From: Oleiphilus sp.
GTDB lineage: Bacteria > Pseudomonadota > Gammaproteobacteria > Pseudomonadales > Oleiphilaceae
Length of the DNA: 64,000 bases
Direction: 5' to 3'
Assembly (NCBI GenBank): GCA_006212045.1
Contig: PZPK01000017.1
Span: 34,708-98,707, forward strand
Under the pieces are notes generated by a model. It was given only the letters and a program-made list of their open reading frames with translations. It was not told the origin of the DNA and made no database searches. Below, one piece after another: positions 9,468-18,301 of this stretch (positions within the stretch are counted from its first letter, which is position 1; each line of letters starts with the position of its first letter). A program made the position numbers and the translations under genes.

Positions 9468-10088
9468 ATGCGGGTTTTTGGGCGATGGTTAGGGCAGCAT
9501 GAATATGTATCTCAGTGTTGTTCAAATGTCGAATTCGGGTTCCTTCCTGTATGTCCCACCCGGTTAACCCGTCGTCGCCCTGTTGCATTAAGAGCCGCGA
9601 TAATCGTTGCGATGGTTTTCTCAATGGCGGCGCTATTTTCAATGTCCTCCTGGGCAGAACAGGTTCGCTTCCAGTCCAAACTGTCCATCGTCAGCCCACT
9701 CAAGCTGTCGCAATCGCGTGATCTGGATTTTGGCGCCATGCGCCTGGCGCCGGGAGAGGCATGTACACTTGATCCTTCGACCGGCCAAACCCATGGCGGC
9801 GCGTGTTATGCATCTGACGGGCAATCCGCCCGTATTGTTGTGGAAGGCACGACAATGGAGAGCGTCGGGATAGAGGTGGTTGTTGAAGATAATTCGACCA
9901 TGGCATTTGCACCCGAAATAAGACGGATGCCGGGAAGCGCAGCGGCCTCGCAGTCACAGCATTTCGTACTCGATATCGGCGGAACTGTTTCCCTCAACGA
10001 GGTGCCGCATCTCGATGTCGCAGCTAAGACGGGTGTTGATTATCCCGCGATGACCCTCGCTTATGCCGTGGAAATTGTCTATCCCTGA
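9468..10088 (+). CDS. Second DUF4402-like secreted protein
   Basis: The mature region resembles the product at 3253-3750: SKLSIVSPLKLSQSRDLDFGAM matches SIVQPLSLAENTQMDLGQI. Two Cys are at equivalent places (GEACTLD and GGACYAS), and the C-terminus ends GVDYPAMTLAYAVEIVYP. The secretion signal is RRRPVALRAAIIVAMVFSMA with cleavage near SWA/EQ. The start is uncertain. The ATG at 9468 has a promoter-like TATAAT and a GAGGG upstream, but leaves about 36 residues before the signal region; the ATG at 9612 lacks a charged n-region. This could be a minor or tip subunit of the same fimbria. Its last 10 bp overlap the convergent FAD oxidoreductase gene. Confidence 0.65.
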   Translation: MRVFGRWLGQHEYVSQCCSNVEFGFLPVCPTRLTRRRPVALRAAIIVAMVFSMAALFSMSSWAEQVRFQSKLSIVSPLKLSQSRDLDFGAMRLAPGEACTLDPSTGQTHGGACYASDGQSARIVVEGTTMESVGIEVVVEDNSTMAFAPEIRRMPGSAAASQSQHFVLDIGGTVSLNEVPHLDVAAKTGVDYPAMTLAYAVEIVYP

Positions 10089-11314
10089 GCTTCTTTGTTT
10101 CGCGCGCTTAGGCGAGCTGCCCAAGAGAAAACGGGCCGTCGATAGATCCACTTGCCATGCATGGACATAAACGTCATGCAGTAGGATGGCGCCCGGTACT
10201 TGAGTGCATGCAGAAGGTTGTATAGTCCAACACCAGCGCGTAAGCGCCAGCGCAGCATCCGGCTTGTTGCCTTAACATCGTTGTGAGGGGGGGCGGATAC
10301 GGTTGTCTCCAGTGAAGGCAGGCATTGCGCCAGCAGGGTGGCAGAACTGATCGCCCAGCTGCAGCCAACGCCTGTGAGCGGATCCGCCGCCAGTTTGGCA
10401 TCACCTACCATGGCGAAGTTACCGGCGCGACAGCTCATGCGCAGGGGCGAGGTCTGTTTGGCAACGGCAATGTGTTCCTGCCGCTGGCCCAGGCGGACGT
10501 TCTGTTGTTCCAGAAACGTGATTACCTGATCGAAGGCCTGTTCCTTGGCGCCGGGTAGTTGCTGGTATGCTTCCCGTGAAAGGTACCAGCTAACCAATAT
10601 CCGCTGGCGGTTAGGAAAATACCCTATATATTCATTTCCTTGCCGCAGTGCCCAGATCAGACTGTCCGCTTCTGCCTTGCCTGCGGGCATGGATATTTTG
10701 TTGCCTGTGTCATCGCCCGGATACGCGAAGTAGCTGAACATGGCGACCCGGCCGTTTTCCTGAGTATGTTCGCGGCCACCCGCCATGCGCGCGGTATCTG
10801 AATGTCTGCCATCTGCTGCAACTACCAGCCCTGCATAGAGCAATTGGGTGTGAGTGGCTGAGACACACTGTCCTCCGATGATGTTCTGGCCCTGACGCAA
10901 TAGGTGCTTCAAATGATAGCCCTGATAGAAATCAATATTAGGGGTCTCGGAAAGGCGTTGTTTGAGGGCCGGGTCAATGTCCCGGCGTTCGATATTCGCC
11001 GCTTTGCGCTGGCCACCGGGTGGGAAGAAGGCATGCAGATTTTCGTGCATCAGTTTCATGGCTGTTGCGCTGGCACTGGTGGTGTCATCGCTCACGCCAA
11101 TGCCGACCTTTTGCAGTTGTCTGACGCCGCCCGGGTGAATGATATGGGTACAGATCTTTTTGAAAAATTGAGGGTCTTCGCGTTTCTCCAATATTGCCAC
11201 GCGCCAGTTTTTCCGGGCCAGTGCCAGCGCCAGGATACTGCCGGCAATACTGGCGCCGACAATCAGTACGTCATAATGCCTGTCTGAGATTTGAAGGGAT
11301 TTGGAAGAAACCAC
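10079..11314 (-). CDS. FAD-dependent oxidoreductase (geranylgeranyl-reductase / class A monooxygenase-like)
   Basis: The 411-residue flavoprotein has the N-terminal Rossmann dinucleotide-binding motif DVLIVGASIAGSILALALA followed by an acidic strand end (ILEKRED). The second FAD-binding motif is GDAKLAADPLTGVGCSWAI near residue 300, with VVAADGRHSD in the middle. This layout is shared by aromatic hydroxylases, geranylgeranyl reductases and related halogenases; the substrate cannot be told. The start is a GTG at 11314, about 15 residues before the Rossmann strand. No redox partner is adjacent; the next gene on the same strand is an alpha/beta hydrolase. Confidence 0.8.
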   Translation of the reverse strand: MVSSKSLQISDRHYDVLIVGASIAGSILALALARKNWRVAILEKREDPQFFKKICTHIIHPGGVRQLQKVGIGVSDDTTSASATAMKLMHENLHAFFPPGGQRKAANIERRDIDPALKQRLSETPNIDFYQGYHLKHLLRQGQNIIGGQCVSATHTQLLYAGLVVAADGRHSDTARMAGGREHTQENGRVAMFSYFAYPGDDTGNKISMPAGKAEADSLIWALRQGNEYIGYFPNRQRILVSWYLSREAYQQLPGAKEQAFDQVITFLEQQNVRLGQRQEHIAVAKQTSPLRMSCRAGNFAMVGDAKLAADPLTGVGCSWAISSATLLAQCLPSLETTVSAPPHNDVKATSRMLRWRLRAGVGLYNLLHALKYRAPSYCMTFMSMHGKWIYRRPVFSWAARLSARNKEAQG

Positions 11315-11483
11315 AGTGCCACATTTTCTGTTTGAGGAGTGCCTAGCATAAAAGAACTTGCCGGACGGAGGAAACAGTCGACACGCGAGTGGTCGAAAAG
11401 TTCAGGATCCTGCTTCAAAGAGCATAGGGGCCGGGATTCGCCTGAACCGTAAAAAGCCGCCGCGCTTGATGGTACAAAGCGCT

Positions 11484-12221
11484 TTATGCGACGGCTTCTC
11501 TGTTGCAGGCATCAAATTGGGATTGGATCAGCTCAAAGACTTCCAGGCTAAAACCCATTCCGATATGCGTGGCCCTGACTTCATGATGGCTAACATCCGG
11601 AGACCATCGGTCAATGCATGCCTGCCAAGACACAATGCCGTCGGCCTTGGAATAAATGGCGACGATGGGGTTGGTGATCGGAACCTCAAAGCGTGCCTGC
11701 ATTTCACGCTCGATACTGTCTGGGTCCCATCCGAAGACGGCGCTGAAACTTTTCAGCGCCGTAAATTTTGGACCTCCGATCACGGGTGAGCCCAGTGTTG
11801 TGATTTGTTGAATTGCATCCGGACAGGATCTGGCTAATTCCCTGGCGATGATGCCGCCAAGGCTCCAGCCAACCAGGCTGATGCGCCGACCATGCTTGTC
11901 ACAGAGATAGTTAACGCGGTTGATCAGCGGTTCAATAACGTCATGAACCTTGCCGTCGTTGAAACCCTGACCCCAGCTATAGGCTGCATGTCCCTGATGT
12001 CGGAGATACTGTTTCAGTACGGCGATGGACATTTCACCGCCCAGAAAGCCGGGTATCACCATTACGGTGCTGCCCGAGGATGCTGTGTTTGGCTTGATCG
12101 AGGGCCAGCGCATGGCCAAATGTGCGAGGTAAAGGCCGGAAAGCGTCTCACCCATTTGTTTCCGGAGCGAGGGCGGAGAGATATTCCGGTATTCGACATG
12201 GGTGCAGCTGGACGAACTCAT
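11484..12221 (-). CDS. Alpha/beta hydrolase, lipase/PGAP1-like
   Basis: The 245-residue cytoplasmic-looking hydrolase has an oxyanion segment VIPGFLGGE, the nucleophile elbow GWSLGG (Ser at about residue 121), a probable catalytic Asp in YSKADGIVSW and a catalytic His in THIGMG. The order fits small lipase-like or esterase-like alpha/beta hydrolases. There is no convincing signal peptide. It lies upstream of the FAD oxidoreductase on the same strand with a 169-bp gap, so co-transcription is possible. The substrate is unknown. Confidence 0.78.
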   Translation of the reverse strand: MSSSSCTHVEYRNISPPSLRKQMGETLSGLYLAHLAMRWPSIKPNTASSGSTVMVIPGFLGGEMSIAVLKQYLRHQGHAAYSWGQGFNDGKVHDVIEPLINRVNYLCDKHGRRISLVGWSLGGIIARELARSCPDAIQQITTLGSPVIGGPKFTALKSFSAVFGWDPDSIEREMQARFEVPITNPIVAIYSKADGIVSWQACIDRWSPDVSHHEVRATHIGMGFSLEVFELIQSQFDACNREAVA

Positions 12222-12368
12222 TGCATATACCCCTTGGGCTGTTTGTTCCCCCTAGTTAAGTCCTGGATGATGCAAATATCAAATTTCTCACTGGCAAATT
12301 TGTCAGGTAGGCATGGGCATAGGGCAAATTTATGGCTATGCTTTTACCAAAAAGGATCCTGTTCGCCA

Positions 12369-13052
12369 ATGATTGCGCCGTCTCTAAGAAGTCTTTTTCT
12401 TATCCTGCTGTTGTCAGAAGCCGTGCACGCTGATATGCACTGGCAGTCACCATTGCTTGGATACGCTGATTTTCCGCCGTTTACCTTTGAGAATCATCGC
12501 GCTGAGGCTGATGGTTCGATCATTGACGCGGCACGAGGTCTGTTTGCAGCTATTTCACTGCAACCTGCGTACCGCGCTTTACCACCCGCACGTTTGTTTC
12601 AGGAGCTTGAAAGAGGGCGTCTCGATGGCTGGTTCGGCATTGTCGTGCCCAGAATCGAACCCTTGCTTCTGTTCAGTGCCCGCCCCCTGGCGAGTATCGC
12701 CTTAAGTCTTTATCGCTTGCCGGATCGATCTGACAAGCCGCTTGCTGACATAAAGCCGGACCAGGCGCTTGTTCTGATTCATGGTTGGAGCTATGGCGGG
12801 CGCCGTAAAGAATTGATAGAAAGCCATACCACTTACGACGCGCCTAACAACAAGGCCGCATTTCAGATGCTGGAATTGGGCAGGGCTGACTACCTTCTGA
12901 GTTATGATGAGGTAGTACAGGAGAGTCCCGATTTGCCGGAAAATCTATTGCAGCGACCGATTGAAAACATTCAGGTATATTTTCAGCTGCGCCGTGATTT
13001 TCCGCACGCAGAGGCCATCATGCGGGCCTTCGACCTGGCAAATAGTCAATAA
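12369..13052 (+). CDS. Periplasmic solute-binding-like protein (SBP_bac_3 type)
   Basis: Translation from the ATG at 12369 gives 227 residues with a signal peptide (MIAPSLRSLFLILLLSEAVH, cleavage near HA/DMH). The mature part has the bacterial extracellular solute-binding family 3 pattern: YADFPPFTFE, GSIIDAARGLF, then LERGRLDGWFGIVV and LGRADYLLSYDEVV. Reading frame continues further upstream, but without a signal sequence. There is no ABC permease or ATPase gene nearby, so it may be an orphan sensor or scavenger rather than a transporter component. Confidence 0.75.
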   Translation: MIAPSLRSLFLILLLSEAVHADMHWQSPLLGYADFPPFTFENHRAEADGSIIDAARGLFAAISLQPAYRALPPARLFQELERGRLDGWFGIVVPRIEPLLLFSARPLASIALSLYRLPDRSDKPLADIKPDQALVLIHGWSYGGRRKELIESHTTYDAPNNKAAFQMLELGRADYLLSYDEVVQESPDLPENLLQRPIENIQVYFQLRRDFPHAEAIMRAFDLANSQ

Positions 13053-13061
13053 GCAATGCTT

Positions 13062-13586
13062 TTAAAGGCGTGCATTGATGCAGTCCAGAACAAGGCGCGA
13101 ATCGTACATACGCAGGGGTACTGAATATTCCTGTTCGAATTGTTCAAGTGCCTGTTCCAACAGTGCCTGTTTTTCTGCATTCAGACCCAAGTCACTTGCC
13201 GGTTGGGCAAACGCTTCGGTGCAGTCATCGATGACGCTGCGCGCAGCGTCATTTTCATAGACCCGTGTAATGATGTTCTGCAGGCCGGAATCGTAACCGG
13301 CCTGATAGGCCAGGCACTCTTTTGGCGACGGATCCTTTCGACATAGAGACTGGTTGGACAGGGTTTTGACGAAGTTGATCAGAATGCATGCGCCCGGGTT
13401 TTTCGAACCTGACTCTTCGGAATGGCACCACTTGCGTAACGCGCTGCAATTTCCGGGGGTCGCCTGACACAATGCGTCGGCCATTCCGGTTAATTCTGTT
13501 TCTGATGACGCCTGAAAGCTCGTCAGGCACAAAAAGCACAGGGCAGGCAGGATTTTAATAGACTTTGACAGAAATGCGTTTGACAT
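13062..13586 (-). CDS. Secreted Cys-containing protein of unknown function
   Basis: The family is not recognised. From the ATG at 13586 the product is about 174 residues, with a signal peptide MSNAFLSKSIKILPALCFLC ending near QASS/ETE. The mature part carries several Cys (DALCQATPGNCSALRKWC, GACILI, SLCRKD, KECLAY, DDCTEA, LDCI), which suggests disulfides in the periplasm, and is otherwise helical. A longer frame to 13652 only adds residues before the signal peptide. It converges with the binding-protein-like gene with a 9-bp gap. Confidence 0.6.
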   Translation of the reverse strand: MSNAFLSKSIKILPALCFLCLTSFQASSETELTGMADALCQATPGNCSALRKWCHSEESGSKNPGACILINFVKTLSNQSLCRKDPSPKECLAYQAGYDSGLQNIITRVYENDAARSVIDDCTEAFAQPASDLGLNAEKQALLEQALEQFEQEYSVPLRMYDSRLVLDCINARL

Positions 13587-13850
13587 GTGTTCGCGCCGAT
13601 TAGGTTGTTTCAGGTGTCGTGTATGCCAGCGGGCATCGCTGATGTTTACCATAGCGCAGTCGTGCGCTGCAGGTCGAGTATCCCGTCTTTTTTGCCTTCA
13701 GGATTGAGTGATTATCCACCTGCCAGGCGTGTTTTTCAGACACCGGGAATTTTTCCCGACTTGCGCTTTCCAAGCTTGGGAGGCTCTGTTAGAATTCGCG
13801 CTCTTTCAGGTTAAGCCCGCGTGACGCGATGGCTTGGTCTGAAGCATTAT
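13587..13850. other. Spacer upstream of the SRP RNA gene
   Basis: This spacer has no convincing gene. A possible sigma70 promoter (TTTCCA, 17-bp spacer, TAGAAT, with the -10 near 13790) lies upstream of the SRP RNA, but it is about 55 bp before the inferred 5' end, so either the RNA is processed or another promoter is used. Confidence 0.3.
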
Positions 13851-13966
13851 GGTGACTTTCATTGGTTCCTCCGCAATGATAAACCGTGAACCTGGTCAGG
13901 CCCGGAAGGGAGCAGCCACAGCGGTCGACTCATGTGCCGGGGTGTAGCTGGTGGAAGTCATCACCC
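13851..13966 (+). ncRNA. ffs: Signal recognition particle 4.5S RNA
   Basis: The conserved SRP domain IV core is present: CTGGTCAGGCCCGGAAGGGA then GCAGCCA, followed by GTGCCGGGGTGTAGCTGG. The terminal helix forms between GGTGACTTTC (13851-13860) and GGAAGTCATC (13953-13962), after which ACCC follows. At about 115 nt it matches the short gammaproteobacterial type. The RNA binds Ffh and targets nascent inner-membrane proteins to FtsY. It lies just upstream of dnaX, as in many relatives. Confidence 0.96.
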
Positions 13967-14084
13967 AACTTCCCCGAATCGCCTTCAAGTTTCAATCATT
14001 TCTCTCTGAATGTTGGTCTGCTTAGTTTGGAACGTGTAGACTAGCAGGCAATTTTACGAGTCCGGAATTTTCCAGTTTGCAGTT

Positions 14085-16028
14085 ATGAGTTATCAGGTAC
14101 TCGCGCGCAAGTGGCGTCCCCAGAATTTTAAGCAGATGGTTGGTCAGGAGCATGTATTAAAAGCCTTAATACATGCACTCGACAGTCAGCGACTGCATCA
14201 TGCCTATCTGTTTACCGGCACCCGCGGTGTGGGCAAAACAACCATTGGCAGAATATTGGCCAAATGCCTGAGCTGTGATACCGGTATCACCTCGGAGCCT
14301 TGTGGCACGTGTGGTGCCTGTACGAGCATTACCGAAGGACGTTATGTCGACCTGATCGAGATCGATGCGGCCTCACGCACCAAGGTTGAGGACATGCGTG
14401 AATTGCTCGACAACGTGCAGTACGCCCCTTCCGAAGGTCGCTTCAAAATTTATCTGATTGACGAAGTGCATATGCTTTCCCAGTCCAGTTTCAACGCCTT
14501 GCTAAAAACCCTGGAAGAGCCGCCCGAGCACGTCAAATTTCTGTTTGCGACCACCGACCCGCAAAAATTACCGGTGACGATCCTGTCCCGTTGCCTGCAA
14601 TTCAATCTCAAGAACATGTCGCCCGAGCGCGTTGTAGGGCATCTGCAGCATATTCTCGGGCAGGAGCAGGTCAGTTTCGAAGAGCCGGCACTATGGGCTT
14701 TGGCCCGCGCAGCGGACGGCAGTATGCGCGATGCCCTGAGTCTGACCGATCAGGCGATCGCTTATGGTCAGCATCAGCTGTCCGAAGAAAATGTCAGTGC
14801 CATGCTGGGTACTGTGGATCAGAAAAGAGTCTACAGGATCCTGCATGCCGCGATCGGCAATGATGCCCGGTTGATGCTGGAGGAGGTCAAAGCCTTAGCG
14901 GAGTTTTCGCCGGACTACAGCAGTGTGTTGGCCAGCATCATTTCCATATTGCACCGTGTGGCGGTTGAACAGGCTGTGCCGGGTGCGACAGATAACGCCA
15001 TGGGCGATCAATCCGAAGTCGTCGCTCTGGCGGCTGCCTTGTGTGCGGAAGATCTGCAGTTGTTTTATCAGATTGCGTTGACCTGTCGCCAGGATATGGA
15101 AAGTCATCCTGATCCAAGGGCAGGGCTTGAGATGGCCTTAATCCGTATGATGGCTTTCCAGCTGGACCGCCCGGTTTCAGCAACCGACGGACTGCCAGAG
15201 CTGGGTGCTGAAGCGCAGTCTTCCCCGGTATCGGCTTCAGAGTCTGAGGCGCTGCCGGAAGCGGTTGATCGTGAACCGGTTCAGTCGGACAGAGATGCAC
15301 CGGATATGCCGACGCCACCGCTGGAAGCCTACGAGCCTGATATGGCGTCGGACGAGCCGTGCCAGGATCATCTGGATGAGCCCCCGCTTGCGGTTGCAGC
15401 AAAGTCCCATCCTGATGACAGCGCATCGGGCAAAAAAAAAACTGAGTTAGGTTCCGAGGCGCAGCCCCCATTCGGGAAAGCGGAGAACGTTGCAAGCACA
15501 GAAGCAAAAATGCCTGCTGAGCTTGCTGATAGTGCTGCTGATCATAGCGCTGAATTAAGTGATGCCGTTGCGTTCGATTCGAATGATCCTGCGGTTTCTG
15601 ACCAGACAGATTTGGCAGCAAGCTCAAGCAGTTGTGCTAACGGGGAGATGGCCTGGCCCAGGAAAGTGTTGGAAGTCGGCGTGACCGGAATGACTCAGAA
15701 CCTGTTATTCAACATGGTTCCGGAGCGGCAAGACGAGAAGATGACTCTGTATGTCGAATCCGGCCATTATCGACTGCTGAATGACGGGCATCAAAAGCGC
15801 ATCGAGTCGGCCATGCAAGCCTGTTTCGGCGAGCAGATACAGCTACACTTTGCTGATGGATTGAAACCTGGCCAGGAGACGCCCATGATGTGGCGAGAGC
15901 GGCGCGCCGCAGAACTGCTGGCAGACGCGCGGGTTGCGGTGAAGCAGGATCCTAATGTGCAGGCCCTGATGCATGAATTTGACGCCGTGCTGGTTGAAGA
16001 GAGTATTAAGGCCCTGGGGCAACTTTAG
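14085..16028 (+). CDS. dnaX: DNA polymerase III subunits tau and gamma
   Basis: DnaX is the clamp-loader ATPase of the replisome. The 647-residue tau form has Walker A GTRGVGKT at residues 45-52, a four-Cys zinc module (CLSCDTGITSEPCGTCGAC), LIDEVHMLS Walker B and the sensor-1 TTDPQK region. It then has a long Ala/Glu/Pro-rich linker and the tau-specific C-terminal domain that contacts polymerase and DnaB. Length is almost that of E. coli tau (643). A run of ten A residues inside the linker provides a slippery site for the shorter gamma form. It starts the dnaX-ybaB-recR block. Confidence 0.97.
   Translation: MSYQVLARKWRPQNFKQMVGQEHVLKALIHALDSQRLHHAYLFTGTRGVGKTTIGRILAKCLSCDTGITSEPCGTCGACTSITEGRYVDLIEIDAASRTKVEDMRELLDNVQYAPSEGRFKIYLIDEVHMLSQSSFNALLKTLEEPPEHVKFLFATTDPQKLPVTILSRCLQFNLKNMSPERVVGHLQHILGQEQVSFEEPALWALARAADGSMRDALSLTDQAIAYGQHQLSEENVSAMLGTVDQKRVYRILHAAIGNDARLMLEEVKALAEFSPDYSSVLASIISILHRVAVEQAVPGATDNAMGDQSEVVALAAALCAEDLQLFYQIALTCRQDMESHPDPRAGLEMALIRMMAFQLDRPVSATDGLPELGAEAQSSPVSASESEALPEAVDREPVQSDRDAPDMPTPPLEAYEPDMASDEPCQDHLDEPPLAVAAKSHPDDSASGKKKTELGSEAQPPFGKAENVASTEAKMPAELADSAADHSAELSDAVAFDSNDPAVSDQTDLAASSSSCANGEMAWPRKVLEVGVTGMTQNLLFNMVPERQDEKMTLYVESGHYRLLNDGHQKRIESAMQACFGEQIQLHFADGLKPGQETPMMWRERRAAELLADARVAVKQDPNVQALMHEFDAVLVEESIKALGQL
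15432..15450 (+). promoter_or_regulatory. Slippery A10 tract for dnaX frameshifting (gamma product)
   Basis: Ten consecutive A (15432-15441) start exactly on codon 450. A -1 shift reads AAC then TGA (15443-15445), giving a gamma-like protein of about 453 residues. A +1 shift, or one added or lost base in the transcript, also stops quickly (TAG at 15448-15450 in the +1 frame). A weak stem, TTCCGA / TCGGGAA, lies downstream. E. coli uses ribosomal frameshifting and Thermus transcript slippage at comparable A runs; which operates here is not visible. Confidence 0.8.
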
Positions 16029-16097
16029 TTTTCAGTTGTGGTCTGACACTGAAATTGAAACGCGTACCTTTGGGCAGACAAATCAGGAGAATTGAAA

Positions 16098-16427
16098 ATG
16101 TTTGGTGGTAACAATATGGGCGACCTGATGAAGCAAGCCCAGAAAATGCAGGAACAGTTGCAGAAGCAACAGGAAGAAATGGCCAAGGCCGAAGTCACAG
16201 GAGAGTCCGGTGCCGGCATGGTCAAGGTCATCATGAATGGCCGTCATGACGTGCGCAAGGTCGATGTGGACCCCTCACTGCTCAGTGAAGACAAGGAGCT
16301 GCTGGAGGATCTGCTGGCTGCGGCAGTGAATGATGCTGTGCGCCGTATCGAAGAGAAGAATAAAAGTGCCATGTCGGGACTTGCGTCAGGCATCGGAATG
16401 CCGCCGGGATTCAAAATGCCTTTCTAG
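16098..16427 (+). CDS. ybaB: YbaB/EbfC nucleoid-associated protein
   Basis: The 109-residue dimeric DNA-binding protein is of the YbaB/EbfC family. The N-terminus [20 protein letters not shown], a helical Gln-rich segment, then [20 protein letters not shown] and the C-terminal [12 protein letters not shown] tail are diagnostic. AGGAGA is 7 bp before the ATG at 16098; the TTG at 16092 is disfavoured. It sits between dnaX and recR, the conserved order. Confidence 0.95.
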   Translation: MFGGNNMGDLMKQAQKMQEQLQKQQEEMAKAEVTGESGAGMVKVIMNGRHDVRKVDVDPSLLSEDKELLEDLLAAAVNDAVRRIEEKNKSAMSGLASGIGMPPGFKMPF

Positions 16428-16536
16428 CGCATGTTGATCAGTTCGGATTTAGTTGATGGGTGCCGATCCGGTGATGCCGGTCAATGACAGTTACTAATTT
16501 ATCAGGCCCTGCCTGCGCAGAGAGTTATTCCAGTTT

Positions 16537-17145
16537 ATGAGTTTTGGTCCTGTCATTGATGAGTTGATTGATGCGCTGAGAGTGTTGCCGGGTGTTGGGC
16601 AGAAAAGTGCTCAGCGAATGGCTTTACATCTGCTTGAGCGAAATCGCAATGGCGCGCAGCATTTGTCCGAAGCGCTGTCGCTCGCGATGGAAAGCGTGGG
16701 GCGCTGCCAGCGTTGTTGCAATCTTTCTGAGTCCGAGGTGTGCCGCATCTGTTCCGATACCCGACGCGATGCGTCTTTGTTGTGTATTGTCGAATCTCCC
16801 TCCGATTTACTTGCGATTGAGCAGGCCCATTATTTTAATGGTTATTACCATGTGCTGGCGGGCAGTCTTTCACCCATTGATGGACGAGGGCCGGAACAGG
16901 TTGGTATTCCTGCATTGTTGAACCGTGTGATTGAAAGCCAGATCAAGGAAATTATCCTGGCGACCAATCCAACGGTAGAAGGTGAGGCGACAGCCCACTA
17001 TATTGCGCAATCTTTGTCGCAGCATGATGTGTTGATAACCCGTTTGGCCCAGGGCATTCCTCTGGGTGGTGAGCTGGGCTATGTCGATGGCGGTACGCTC
17101 GGACATGCTTTTTCGGGCAGAAAGCCCATGGACAATAAGGAATAA
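16537..17145 (+). CDS. recR: Recombination mediator RecR
   Basis: RecR works with RecF and RecO to load RecA at gaps. The 202-residue product has the helix-hairpin-helix ([20 protein letters not shown]), a four-Cys zinc finger ([16 protein letters not shown]), and a Toprim domain with [14 protein letters not shown] and [15 protein letters not shown]. Length and order match E. coli RecR (201). It is followed by rnd after 1 bp. Confidence 0.97.
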   Translation: MSFGPVIDELIDALRVLPGVGQKSAQRMALHLLERNRNGAQHLSEALSLAMESVGRCQRCCNLSESEVCRICSDTRRDASLLCIVESPSDLLAIEQAHYFNGYYHVLAGSLSPIDGRGPEQVGIPALLNRVIESQIKEIILATNPTVEGEATAHYIAQSLSQHDVLITRLAQGIPLGGELGYVDGGTLGHAFSGRKPMDNKE

Positions 17146-17146
17146 T

Positions 17147-18301
17147 ATGGACCAGGTCTATTGGATTCGTCAGCGCTCAGAGCTCGAAAGCCGGGTCGGA
17201 GAATGGTCCGGGCTACCCTATGTTGCGCTAGATACGGAATTTGAGCGCACGAATACCTACTTCGCGAAACCGGGGCTGATTCAACTAGCCGACGGCGAGC
17301 AGGTATTTCTGATCGACCCTCTGGAAGTGGATGACCTCTCTCCCTTTGGTCCCTTACTGACGGATACCTCGACCTGTATCGTCATGCACTCCTTGAGTGA
17401 AGACGTGGACCTTTTACGCAATGTCACGGGTGTCGCGCCTGATAATGTGTTTGATACCCAGATTGCCGCTTCTCTGCTTGGTCTGGGCAGTTCCCTGGGT
17501 TATCAGAACCTGGTCAATGCCGTGTTGGGTGTGGAGTTGGATAAGTCCGAGACCCGCTCGGACTGGCTTAAACGGCCCTTGAGTGAAAGTCAGGTCAGTT
17601 ATGCAGTCAAAGATGCAGAATATCTGTGTCAGCTCTATGAGGCGCTGAAGTCGCGTTTGCAGGAAAAGGGCTTGTATCAGGCCTGTCTGGAAGAAACACA
17701 GGCCGTGGTCTCGCAGGTAATGGAGTCGTGGCAGCAACCGGAAAATGCGTATCTGAAGTTGCGTGGTGCCTGGGACCTTTCGCCGGAGCAGCAGTGGCAA
17801 TTACGGGCATTGGTGCAATGGCGTGACCAAACTGCATGTACGCGAAACAAACCGAAGCCCTGGATTTTCAGCGATGCCATCCTGATTCAGATTGCGGCGC
17901 GTCAGCCACGCAGAGGCAAGGACCTTGGCCGTATCAAGGGCGTCAGTCACAAAGCCGTGCACAAGTATGGCGAACAGGTGGTTGAGTTGCTGGCTTCCAG
18001 TCTGGAAGAGATTGAGACGCACCCGGAATTACTGGCATCGCTGACATTGATTGAGCCTCCGGTCAAAGGTGATGAGATGGACACTTATCGCCGACTTAAA
18101 AAAGTGGTCGCCAGAGTGGCGGAAGAGTCCGGGATCTCGGCACAACTGCTGGGTTCGCGAAAAATGCTTGAGCAATTGGTGGTGTCGGTTCAGCGCAGGC
18201 AGGAAACGCAGATGCCCGGGGTATTTCTCGGGTGGCGATCAGCTTACCTGCTGGCGCCTTTCAAAGAAGTATTGAACGAAAAAGGAGTCTGCATTGACTG
18301 A
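17147..18301 (+). CDS. rnd: Ribonuclease D
   Basis: RNase D is a 3'-5' exoribonuclease acting on tRNA precursors. The product is 384 residues from the ATG at 17147, with AAGGA 4 bp upstream. The DEDDy exonuclease motifs are visible: ALDTEFERTNTYFA (Asp and Glu of motif I), HSLSEDVDLL (motif II) and YAVKDAEYL (motif III with the catalytic Tyr). The C-terminus carries an HRDC domain (LVQWRDQTACTRNKPKPWI, then GVSHKAVHKYGEQVVELL). A longer frame beginning inside recR is not needed. Its end overlaps the TTG start of ycgL. Confidence 0.95.
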   Translation: MDQVYWIRQRSELESRVGEWSGLPYVALDTEFERTNTYFAKPGLIQLADGEQVFLIDPLEVDDLSPFGPLLTDTSTCIVMHSLSEDVDLLRNVTGVAPDNVFDTQIAASLLGLGSSLGYQNLVNAVLGVELDKSETRSDWLKRPLSESQVSYAVKDAEYLCQLYEALKSRLQEKGLYQACLEETQAVVSQVMESWQQPENAYLKLRGAWDLSPEQQWQLRALVQWRDQTACTRNKPKPWIFSDAILIQIAARQPRRGKDLGRIKGVSHKAVHKYGEQVVELLASSLEEIETHPELLASLTLIEPPVKGDEMDTYRRLKKVVARVAEESGISAQLLGSRKMLEQLVVSVQRRQETQMPGVFLGWRSAYLLAPFKEVLNEKGVCID

